5,191 bases of DNA from an uncultured Lachnospiraceae bacterium (GCA_902782715.1 CACZOG010000005.1:1-5191); one strand, 5' to 3'. Numbered from the stretch's first letter, positions 1 to 4,665 are shown. A program made the numbers and translations. Notes: generated from the letters alone by a model not told the origin.

Positions 1-190
1 ATCGCTCGATACCGATAAACTTGACAAGGTAAATGAAATTGTCGATAATTTATTAAGCAATTCAGAGTATTACGCCAAAAAAATCGAAGAATTTGAGTAC
101 GATCAAGTTTATAATATCGGAACAAGTGCTTCCGTAGGCGGTAAATACATTATGGAACAGTTGATTGCGAGAAAGAGGAACAAAGAATGA
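1..190 (+). CDS. C-terminal fragment of a probable CDP-glycerol glycerophosphotransferase-like surface-polymer enzyme (5' end outside window)
   Basis: The frame is open from base 2 to the TGA at 188-190, giving the last 62 residues of a longer protein. The fragment is hydrophilic, with an acidic/lysine helix (DKLDKVNEIVDNLL) followed by YNIGTSASVGGKYIMEQL and a basic tail (ARKRNKE). From memory, an ending of the type 'N-x-G-x-S-x-x-V-G-x-K-Y-I-x-x-x-L' followed by a basic tail is seen in clostridial CDP-glycerol:glycerophosphate glycerophosphotransferases (TagB/TagF-like), cytoplasmic enzymes that transfer glycerol phosphate onto wall or surface polymers. No catalytic region is in the window, so the family is a tentative call; another glycosyltransferase family is possible. 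The stop codon overlaps the start of the next gene (ATGA at 187-190), which implies translational coupling and a shared operon. Confidence 0.5.
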   Translation, partial: SLDTDKLDKVNEIVDNLLSNSEYYAKKIEEFEYDQVYNIGTSASVGGKYIMEQLIARKRNKE

Positions 191-384
191 ATCATATGAT
201 GCTTTATATAGACCCTTCGGTTACAACTTATCTGATACAGGCTGTAGCAGGCGTTGTGATCGCCGTCGGTGCAGGTCTTGCGATATATTTTCATAAAGCA
301 AAAAAGAAAGTCAACGAGAAACTCGGTATTGATGAGAATAAAGGAAAAGAAGTGGAATCCGACGATATAGAGTTCAAGGAGTAA
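187..384 (+). CDS. small single-pass membrane protein with N-terminal YIDPS motif, function unknown
   Basis: This 65-residue protein has a short N-terminus carrying Y7-I-D-P-S11, one hydrophobic helix at about residues 14-35 (rich in Ala, Val, Gly and Ile), then a basic stretch (HKAKKK, 36-41) and an acidic tail (EVESDDIEFKE). The positive-inside rule predicts N-out, C-in topology. The ATG at 187 is preferred over ATGs at 196 and 199 because AGAGGA (174-179) lies 7 bases upstream; that site is inside the preceding gene. The start overlaps the upstream stop as ATGA, so the two genes are very probably co-translated. I recall similar small proteins (Y-[IL]-D-P start, one helix, charged tail ending in KLGIDEN-type sequence) in Lachnospiraceae beside surface-polymer or glycerophosphotransferase genes. 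This suggests a membrane partner of the upstream enzyme, which is inference only. Confidence 0.8.
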   Translation: MNHMMLYIDPSVTTYLIQAVAGVVIAVGAGLAIYFHKAKKKVNEKLGIDENKGKEVESDDIEFKE

Positions 385-386
385 AC

Positions 387-415
387 TTGAATTTTCATCC
401 ACTTTTTGTTAAAAT
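387..415 (+). promoter_or_regulatory. candidate sigma-A-type promoter for the 468-755 gene
   Basis: TTGAAT (387-392) and TAAAAT (410-415) are separated by 17 bases, matching 4/6 and 5/6 of the -35 and -10 consensus. The element begins 3 bases after the preceding stop and would start transcription near 422, leaving a leader of about 45 bases before the ATG at 468. The DNA is A/T-rich throughout, so chance matches are likely. Readthrough from the upstream pair of genes is the alternative. Confidence 0.4.
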
Positions 416-467
416 TTCAGTATAAAAAGATGTTCTTTAAATTCGTACTTCGGAAAGGAAGCAGGTT

Positions 468-755
468 ATGTTTAGAACGATTAAAACAATATATTTGCTT
501 ATTCATAATCCCGTAACGAAATTTATACTGAAAAACATATTTATGCTTATCGGATTTTTGTCAAAATGGTTTTTTATCATTGTGATCGGACCGTTAAGTT
601 GGTTTGTCTTTAAAGCTTCTTTTAAATATGCGATAACGAAGACTTTTCCTAAAATGTTAAAGAAGTATTTTACGGTTACTTTCCCTAAGATATTAAAGAA
701 AAAACTCAGCATGACATATCCCGTAAACATGATTTTAAAGATGGCGGGAAAATAA
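468..755 (+). CDS. lysine-rich, acid-free membrane protein with 12-residue tandem repeats, function unknown
   Basis: I do not recognise this 95-residue protein. It has 16 Lys and 1 Arg, no Asp, no Glu and no Cys. A hydrophobic core at about residues 20-48 (FILKNIFMLIGFL, then WFFIIVIGPLSWFVF) predicts one helix or a helical hairpin broken by K33 and by G41-P42. The C-terminal half carries three copies of a 12-residue unit starting at T59, T71 and T83 (TFPKMLKK, TFPKILKK, TYPVNMIL), which look like short amphipathic basic segments. The start is clear: AAAGGAA (454-460) sits 7 bases before ATG 468. It lies 83 bases after the YIDPS protein gene, with a possible own promoter and a strong terminator behind it, so it is probably a monocistronic or operon-final gene. 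The charge pattern would suit contact with anionic phospholipid or anionic surface polymer, possibly products of the upstream genes; a bacteriocin- or toxin-like peptide is another option. Both are speculation. Confidence 0.75.
   Translation: MFRTIKTIYLLIHNPVTKFILKNIFMLIGFLSKWFFIIVIGPLSWFVFKASFKYAITKTFPKMLKKYFTVTFPKILKKKLSMTYPVNMILKMAGK
642..749 (+). repeat. three tandem 36-base units encoding a 12-residue repeat
   Basis: The units are 642-677, 678-713 and 714-749, inside the acid-free membrane protein gene. Units 1 and 2 are close at protein level (T-F-P-K-[MI]-L-K-K-x-[FL]-[TS]-[VM]). Unit 3 keeps T-[FY]-P and the hydrophobic pattern but lacks the KK pair. At DNA level units 1 and 2 still share much of their sequence (for example CCTAA.AT.TTAAAGAA), which suggests an internal duplication that is not very old. 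Confidence 0.7.
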
Positions 756-777
756 ACAATTAATACAGAAATTACCG

Positions 778-810
778 ACAGGAGTTTGAAAGGACTCCTG
801 TTTTTTATTT
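778..810 (+). terminator. intrinsic terminator after the 468-755 gene
   Basis: A perfect 8-bp stem ACAGGAGT (778-780 plus 781-785) / ACTCCTGT (794-801) with an 8-base loop is followed directly by a T-rich run (TTTTTTATTT). It begins 22 bases after the stop codon at 755 and insulates topA from the upstream genes. Confidence 0.9.
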
Positions 811-829
811 CATTTTATAAAATTTTTAC

Positions 830-858
830 TTGTCAAAATGAGATTTGTGTAGTAAATT
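830..858 (+). promoter_or_regulatory. candidate upstream topA promoter
   Basis: TTGTCA (830-835) and TAAATT (853-858) are 17 bases apart, matching 5/6 and 4/6 of the sigma-A consensus. This is one of two candidates in the A/T-rich 811-944 gap between the terminator and topA. It would give a leader of about 80 bases. Confidence 0.35.
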
Positions 859-874
859 CTTTTATTGTGTAATA

Positions 875-900
875 TTGTAAGTTGAAAATTTGCATATAAT
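875..900 (+). promoter_or_regulatory. candidate proximal topA promoter with a perfect -10
   Basis: TATAAT at 895-900 is an exact -10 hexamer, preceded by TG at 891-892 (one base off the extended -10 position). No good -35 is present: TTGTAA at 875-880 is only 14 bases away, and ATATTG at 872-877 has the right spacing but is a poor match. Transcription would begin near 907, about 38 bases before the topA ATG. TopA genes in many bacteria respond to supercoiling, and odd spacing of this kind could matter for that, but this is inference. Confidence 0.4.
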
Positions 901-944
901 ATAGAAGAAATTTTATATTTTTTATTGTTTTGAATGGAGTTTTT

Positions 945-2993
945 ATGGCAAAGTATTTGGTTATTGTGGAATCACCGGCTAAGGTTAAAACCATCAAAAA
1001 GTTTCTTGGCTCGAACTATGAAGTAGTTGCTTCGCAGGGACATGTAAGAGATATGCCCAAGAGCCAGTTGGGTTTTGACGAGAACTATGATCCTAAATAT
1101 ATAACTATCCGCGGAAAAGGAGATGTGCTTTCCACACTTCGTAAAGAAGTAAAGAAAGCTGAGAAGATATATCTCGCAACCGACCCTGACCGTGAAGGAG
1201 AAGCAATAAGCTGGCATCTTTATGAAGCTTTGAATTTAAAAGAAAAGAAAGTTGCCAGGATCACATTTAACGAGATCACACAGTCTGCGGTTAAAGAGGC
1301 TTTAAAGAAGCCCCGCGCGATCGACATGAACCTTGTTGATGCACAGCAGACACGCCGTATGCTTGACAGAATGGTTGGTTATCGCATTTCTCCGCTTCTT
1401 TGGGCAAAGATCAAAAGAGGTCTTTCCGCAGGAAGAGTTCAGTCTGTTACTCTTAAGATGATCTGTGACAGAGAGAACGAGATCAATGCTTTTATAGCAA
1501 AAGAATACTGGACTCTGGATGCATCCCTTAATGTTGAAGGGGAAAAGAAGCCCCTTGTTGCATCTTTCTACGGAATAGGTGATGACAAACTTGAATTAAC
1601 AGATAAGAAACAGGTAGAAGAAATTAAGAAGGCTTTACAGAAAGCCAAATTCACTGTTGCAGAGGTTAAGAACGGAACAAGAAAGAAGAATTCTCCCTTA
1701 CCTTTTACGACTTCGACTTTGCAGCAGGAAGCAAGTAAAGTTCTCGGTTTTTCAACTCAGAAGACCATGAGGATAGCACAGGGCCTTTACGAAGGTGTTA
1801 ATGTCGGCAAAAATACTGTCGGTGCCATCACATATCTTCGTACCGATTCCGTAAGAGTATCCGATGAAGCCATCAAAGCGGCTACATCTTTTATTGAAGA
1901 ACACTTCGGCAAGGAATTCGTTAACCCCAATGAGCAGAGCAAGGCTACCGGAAAGAAGATCCAGGATGCTCACGAAGCGATCAGACCTACAGATCTTGCT
2001 AGAACTCCCGAAATGATGAAGAATTATCTCGGAAGAGATGAATTGAGACTTTATACTCTTATCTATAAGAGATTCCTTGCATCGAGAATGGCTCCCTGCG
2101 TATTTGATACTGTTTCCACAAAGATCGCAGCAGATAAATATACTTTCAGGGTATGTGCTTCCAAAGTATCGTTTGAAGGTTACAGAGCCGTTTATACATC
2201 AGATGATGACGAAAAGGATACTAAGAATAATATCCTTAACAAACTTGATAAAAAAACAAAGCTCACACTTGATAAGATCGACGGTGAACAGCACTTCACA
2301 CAGCCGCCCGCTCACTTTACCGAAGCAGGGCTCGTTAAGGCTATGGAAGAGCAGGGCATCGGCCGTCCTTCAACATATGCACCCACGATCACAACGATCA
2401 TGGCACGTCATTATGTAGTTAAAGAGAACAAGAATCTCTACGTTTCCGATCTCGGAGAGGTAGTTAACAATATGATGGAAGGAGCATTCCCGACTATCGT
2501 TGATGTAAGCTTTACCGCTAATATGGAAACGCTTCTTGATGCAATTGAAGAAGGCACGGTTCAGTGGAAGACTGTTGTTGCAAACTTCTACCCCGATCTT
2601 GATGAAGCAGTTAATCAGGCGACCAAAGAGCTTGAACATGTCCAGGTTCAGGATGAGGAAAGCGATGAGGTCTGCGAACTCTGCGGCAGAAAGATGGTAT
2701 TCAAATTCGGACCTCACGGTAAATTCCTTGCATGTCCCGGATTCCCCGAGTGCCGCAATACCAAGTCATTCCTTGAAAAGATCGGCGTGGCATGTCCTAA
2801 ATGCGGCAAAGACATTGTTGTCAGAAAGACTAAGAAAGGCAGAACATATTACGGATGCGAGGGTGCTCCCGACTGCGATTACATGTCATGGCAGAAGCCT
2901 CTTGATGAGAAGTGTCCCAAATGTTCTTATCCTCTTATCAAAAGAGGCAATAAGAAAGTCTGCTCGAACGAGGGATGCGATTTTATCAATTAA
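945..2993 (+). CDS. topA: DNA topoisomerase I (type IA, omega protein)
   Basis: This 682-residue ATP-independent type IA topoisomerase relaxes negatively supercoiled DNA. It nicks one strand through a 5'-phosphotyrosine link and passes the other through. The start is ATG 945 (MAKYLVIVESPAK, the usual family N-terminus) with GGAG at 936-939; an in-frame TTG at 930 has no ribosome-binding site. The TOPRIM domain carries E9 and the metal-binding D80-x-D82-x-E84. SAGRVQS is at 161-167, the catalytic tyrosine is Y297 in YLRTDS, and the conserved HFTQPPAHFTEAGLV block plus GIGRPSTYAPT spans about 450-480. The tail has three four-cysteine zinc ribbons: C577/C580/C597/C603, C617/C620/C638/C644 and C657/C660/C673/C678. 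All key residues are present and the length is normal for Firmicutes. It is flanked by terminators on both sides, so it is probably transcribed alone. dprA, which often precedes topA in Firmicutes, is not upstream here. Confidence 0.98.
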   Translation: MAKYLVIVESPAKVKTIKKFLGSNYEVVASQGHVRDMPKSQLGFDENYDPKYITIRGKGDVLSTLRKEVKKAEKIYLATDPDREGEAISWHLYEALNLKEKKVARITFNEITQSAVKEALKKPRAIDMNLVDAQQTRRMLDRMVGYRISPLLWAKIKRGLSAGRVQSVTLKMICDRENEINAFIAKEYWTLDASLNVEGEKKPLVASFYGIGDDKLELTDKKQVEEIKKALQKAKFTVAEVKNGTRKKNSPLPFTTSTLQQEASKVLGFSTQKTMRIAQGLYEGVNVGKNTVGAITYLRTDSVRVSDEAIKAATSFIEEHFGKEFVNPNEQSKATGKKIQDAHEAIRPTDLARTPEMMKNYLGRDELRLYTLIYKRFLASRMAPCVFDTVSTKIAADKYTFRVCASKVSFEGYRAVYTSDDDEKDTKNNILNKLDKKTKLTLDKIDGEQHFTQPPAHFTEAGLVKAMEEQGIGRPSTYAPTITTIMARHYVVKENKNLYVSDLGEVVNNMMEGAFPTIVDVSFTANMETLLDAIEEGTVQWKTVVANFYPDLDEAVNQATKELEHVQVQDEESDEVCELCGRKMVFKFGPHGKFLACPGFPECRNTKSFLEKIGVACPKCGKDIVVRKTKKGRTYYGCEGAPDCDYMSWQKPLDEKCPKCSYPLIKRGNKKVCSNEGCDFIN

Positions 2994-3002
2994 TATGCAT
3001 TT

Positions 3003-3038
3003 AAGGTGTCGTACTTTAAAAGAGTGCGGCACTTTTTT
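3003..3038 (+). terminator. intrinsic terminator of topA
   Basis: A 10-bp stem GTGTCGTACT (3006-3015) / AGTGCGGCAC (3023-3032) contains two G-U pairs and a 7-base loop. It is followed by TTTTTT (3033-3038) and begins about 10 bases after the topA stop. Confidence 0.9.
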
Positions 3039-3051
3039 AATCTTTACGGAA

Positions 3052-3077
3052 TTTAATCTAAAAAAACGCAGATTAAA
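3052..3077 (+). repeat. 8-bp inverted repeat overlapping the sigma-28-like promoter
   Basis: TTTAATCT (3052-3059) and AGATTAAA (3070-3077) are perfect reverse complements around a 10-base A-rich centre. The right arm abuts the GCCGATAA box at 3078, and the left arm's last T is the first base of the TAAA box. It could be an operator for the promoter or part of a second weak hairpin behind topA; it lacks a U-tract. Confidence 0.6.
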
Positions 3078-3085
3078 GCCGATAA
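3059..3085 (+). promoter_or_regulatory. consensus sigma-28/sigma-D (flagellar) promoter
   Basis: TAAA (3059-3062) and GCCGATAA (3078-3085) are separated by exactly 15 bases. This is the consensus arrangement of promoters read by the flagellar sigma factor (E. coli TAAAGTTT-N11-GCCGATAA; B. subtilis sigma-D is closely similar). All twelve consensus positions match. Transcription should start near 3091-3093. No gene begins directly downstream; the next element is the terminator at 3128-3166. The site lies about 370 bases upstream of flgB, so it could also serve flgB if that terminator leaks. Confidence 0.6.
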
Positions 3086-3091
3086 ATAAAT

Positions 3092-3166
3092 CAAACAATT
3101 TAATATAGCGCATGGAAGCTTAAAGATAAAAGGACTTAATCCGTGATTGAGTCCTTTTATTTTTTT
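3092..3166 (+). ncRNA. candidate small RNA between topA and flgB, driven by a flagellar sigma promoter
   Basis: The span is defined by the expected start of the sigma-28-like promoter and the end of the terminator at 3128-3166, giving about 70-75 nucleotides. The 5' part (3092-3127) is A/U-rich and largely unpaired, and the 3' half is the strong hairpin plus U-tract. This is the architecture of many regulatory small RNAs. The only ATG inside (3112) opens a three-codon frame with no ribosome-binding site, so it does not look coding. It belongs to no RNA family I recognise. The existence of the transcript is inference from the promoter and terminator alone. Confidence 0.35.
3128..3166 (+). terminator. 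free-standing intrinsic terminator upstream of the flagellar operon
   Basis: A 14-bp stem AAAAGGACTTAATC (3128-3141) / GATTGAGTCCTTTT (3145-3158) has one G-U pair and a 3-base loop, followed by AT and a run of T (3161-3166). It is about 135 bases beyond the topA stop and behind topA's own terminator, with no gene of its own. It may end a short RNA or act as a second barrier to topA readthrough. The A-run at the 5' side means it could also work on the opposite strand, though no minus-strand gene needs it. Confidence 0.9.
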
Positions 3167-3248
3167 AGATAATGAGCATTCGCCGATAATTGTGTTTTGG
3201 ACAAACTAAACGCTTACACAATATGTAGTATGCTTATTTTCGGCACTT

Positions 3249-3270
3249 TTGACATTTTCAAAGTTGTCAA
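3249..3270 (+). repeat. inverted repeat TTGACA-N10-TGTCAA
   Basis: Perfect 6-base arms at 3249-3254 and 3265-3270 flank a 10-base centre in the non-coding 3167-3336 stretch, about 90 bases upstream of the proposed flgB promoter. TTGACA is also an exact -35 hexamer, but no -10 lies 16-18 bases downstream. It could be a regulator-binding site. A centre-to-CodY-box comparison (AATTTTCWGAAAATT) gives only about 9 of 15 matches, too weak to name. Nothing else is evident in 3190-3336. Confidence 0.35.
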
Positions 3271-3336
3271 TACTTCTTATTTAGTGTTCATTCTTGTAAA
3301 AAAGCACAATATGGGGTAGTTTTTTTGTGAAATTAC

Positions 3337-3364
3337 TTGTCTTTTTATACAAGTTTTGTATAAT
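3337..3364 (+). promoter_or_regulatory. probable sigma-A-type promoter of the flgB operon
   Basis: TTGTCT (3337-3342) and an exact TATAAT (3359-3364) are separated by 16 bases. Transcription should start near 3371, leaving a leader of about 90 bases before flgB. An inverted repeat, ACTTGT (3335-3340) / ACAAGT (3349-3354), covers the -35 and runs into the spacer, so a bound protein there would block polymerase. Early flagellar operons in Gram-positives are often read by the housekeeping sigma factor, which fits. Confidence 0.6.
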
Positions 3365-3373
3365 TAAATAAGG

Positions 3374-3434
3374 TAGGTGGAGTGCGCCTATATTGTATTT
3401 GTGTGTCTAAATATCATATGTTCTGAAGGACATA
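3374..3434 (+). promoter_or_regulatory. structured 5' leader of flgB with two small hairpins
   Basis: Hairpin 1 pairs TAGGTG (3374-3379) with CGCCTA (3385-3390) around a 5-base loop and lies at the predicted 5' end of the message. Hairpin 2 pairs TATGTTC (3417-3423) with GGACATA (3428-3434) around a TGAA tetraloop, ending 6 bases before the purine-rich AAAGGAAAGG at 3441-3450. The first could stabilise the transcript and the second could affect ribosome access. The leader is too short and lacks the conserved core for a c-di-GMP riboswitch. Function is inferred. Confidence 0.35.
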
Positions 3435-3459
3435 CGAAAGAAAGGAAAGGTTGTTTAAT

Positions 3460-3852
3460 ATGATTAATACGAGAAATTTTGATTATATTAACGTGCTTGA
3501 CAAGGCCGCTGACGGTTCTTACTTAAGAAATGAAGCCATCAGCAACAATATCGCGAATGCCACAACACCCAATTACAAGAGACAGGACGTTGCTTTTGAA
3601 GAACAGTTAAGAGCATCGATAGCAGGTGCTACCGAAGGAAGTCTCGACAAGAAGATCCATAACGTTGATCTATCGACGATCAGACCGAAGGTTTATACGG
3701 ATGTTGCACAGTCAAGCTACAGACTTGACGGTAATAACGTAGACCCTGAGACAGAGAACATTTATTTAGCTGAGAACCAGCTTTATTATCAGGGTGTAAT
3801 AAGTTCGATCAATCACGAATTTGAAACAATGAGAACTGCGATGGGTAAATAA
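3460..3852 (+). CDS. flgB: flagellar basal-body rod protein FlgB
   Basis: FlgB is a proximal-rod subunit of the flagellar basal body, exported by the flagellar type III apparatus and assembled between the MS ring/FliE and FlgC. The 130-residue length is typical. The N-terminal rod signature is at 28-42 (S-N-N-I-A-N-A-T-T-P-N-Y-K-R-Q). The C-terminal region has D90-G-N-N-V-D-P-E, common to FlgB proteins, followed by a helical tail (about 99-128) that pairs with the N-terminal helix in the coiled coil of rod proteins. The start is ATG 3460 (MINTRNFDYINVLDKAAD, the usual beginning), behind GAAAGG at 3445-3450. An in-frame TTG at 3451 would add three residues and is not favoured. The signature has Asn where many family members have Gly (T-P-G-Y). 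It is the first gene of the operon; its stop overlaps the flgC ribosome-binding site. Confidence 0.96.
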   Translation: MINTRNFDYINVLDKAADGSYLRNEAISNNIANATTPNYKRQDVAFEEQLRASIAGATEGSLDKKIHNVDLSTIRPKVYTDVAQSSYRLDGNNVDPETENIYLAENQLYYQGVISSINHEFETMRTAMGK

Positions 3853-3863
3853 GGAGGTAGCTT

Positions 3864-4322
3864 ATGGGAATGTTTAATGCTCTTGATGTTTCTGCTTCCG
3901 GTCTTACCGCGCAGAGATACAGAATGGATATCATCTCCGAGAATGTTGCGAATGCCAATACAACACGTAAGGAAGACGGCAGCATTTATAAGAGAAAAGT
4001 TGTTACTTTTGAAGCTGAAGGACCGGGAGGAGTTCCTTTCAAAACCGTTCTCGGACGTTCCACTGCGGATCTGTCGAATTCATTGGGCAACGGCGTAAGG
4101 ATCACTTCGGTTCACGAAGACAATACTTCCGAACCCAAGAAGGTTTACGATCCTTCACATCCCGATGCGGACGAAGCAGGATATGTTTATTATCCCAATG
4201 TTGACATCATCACCGAAATGACAAACCTTATCGATGCTTCTCGTGCTTATGAAGCAAATGCAACGGTTGTTGATGCTACCAAGAGTATGATCCAGACGGG
4301 TCTTAATATGGGCAGAGGATAA
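3864..4322 (+). CDS. flgC: flagellar basal-body rod protein FlgC
   Basis: FlgC is the second proximal-rod protein and stacks beyond FlgB in the driveshaft. The 152-residue protein has a normal length. Its N-terminus (FNALDVSASGLTAQRYRMD) leads into the rod signature ISENVANANTTR (24-35). The C-terminal family block contains VYDPSHPDADEAGYVYYPNVD, then an EMTNLIDASRAYEANATVV helix. The start at ATG 3864 is set by a near-perfect AAGGAGGT (3851-3858), 6 bases upstream as measured from AGGAGG; this site overlaps the flgB stop. ATG 3870 is a weaker alternative. The 11-base gap after flgB implies coupled translation. This is the strongest ribosome-binding site in the operon. Confidence 0.97.
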   Translation: MGMFNALDVSASGLTAQRYRMDIISENVANANTTRKEDGSIYKRKVVTFEAEGPGGVPFKTVLGRSTADLSNSLGNGVRITSVHEDNTSEPKKVYDPSHPDADEAGYVYYPNVDIITEMTNLIDASRAYEANATVVDATKSMIQTGLNMGRG

Positions 4323-4341
4323 TTTGAACAGGTAAAAGAAC

Positions 4342-4665
4342 ATGGACAGAATTCAGAAAGTTTACGGTATTGATACCGAAGCTGTTAAAGCATTACAGAA
4401 CTTTTCCGAGGGCAAAACGGTCGGCAAAGATAATCAGGACATGTTTTCATCGCTTCTTAACAATGCCATTAACAATATAAATACAACAAATGCATATTTG
4501 TCTAATGCCGAGAATGAGAAGATCAAATTCGCACTCGGCGAAACGGAAAACCCTCATGATTTGACGATTGCGCTTCAGAAGGCATCGACCGCACTTCAGT
4601 ATACGGTTGCGGTAAGAGATAAATTCCTGGAAGCGTATAAAGAGATTATGAACATGCAGATCTAA
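4342..4665 (+). CDS. fliE: flagellar hook-basal body complex protein FliE
   Basis: FliE is the small adaptor that joins the FliF MS ring to the proximal rod; it is one of the first proteins exported and is needed for export of the others. The 107-residue protein has the usual length. The variable N-terminal half includes MFSSLLNNAINNINTTNAYL (about 34-53). The conserved C-terminal half has NPHDLTIALQKAS, then LQYTVAVRDKFLEAYKEIM and the typical MQ-hydrophobic ending (MNMQI). ATG 4342 follows the flgC stop by 19 bases. Its Shine-Dalgarno match is poor (ACAGG ending at 4332, 9 bases upstream) compared with those of flgC and fliF. FliE is present in only a few copies per flagellum, so weak translation would make sense, but that is inference. 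Confidence 0.96.
   Translation: MDRIQKVYGIDTEAVKALQNFSEGKTVGKDNQDMFSSLLNNAINNINTTNAYLSNAENEKIKFALGETENPHDLTIALQKASTALQYTVAVRDKFLEAYKEIMNMQI

Noticed and set aside
930..944. In-frame TTG at 930 as the topA start
   Set aside because: No ribosome-binding site precedes it. ATG 945 has GGAG 5 bases upstream and gives the family-typical MAKYLVIVESPAK N-terminus.
2077..3113. Long open frames overlapping topA in other frames (2077-2418 and 2536-3108 on +, 2370-2717 and 2886-3113 on -)
   Set aside because: They overlap an intact, fully conserved topA, have low-complexity basic or hydrophobic translations and no ribosome-binding sites, so they are shadows.
3241..3260. Sigma-54-like promoter at CGGCAC...TTGAC
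   Set aside because: The GGCAC element is present, but no GC-containing -12 element is found at the required spacing.
3250..3270. CodY-binding box near the TTTTC...TTGTCAA segment
   Set aside because: Only about 9 of 15 positions match AATTTTCWGAAAATT in A/T-rich DNA, which is not convincing.
3451..3459. In-frame TTG at 3451 as the flgB start
   Set aside because: It would directly abut the purine-rich site (3441-3450) with poor spacing. ATG 3460 gives the usual FlgB beginning.
3371..3459. c-di-GMP riboswitch in the flgB leader
   Set aside because: Such riboswitches precede flagellar operons in some Clostridia. This leader is about 90 bases and has only two simple hairpins without the three-way junction or tetraloop-receptor features.
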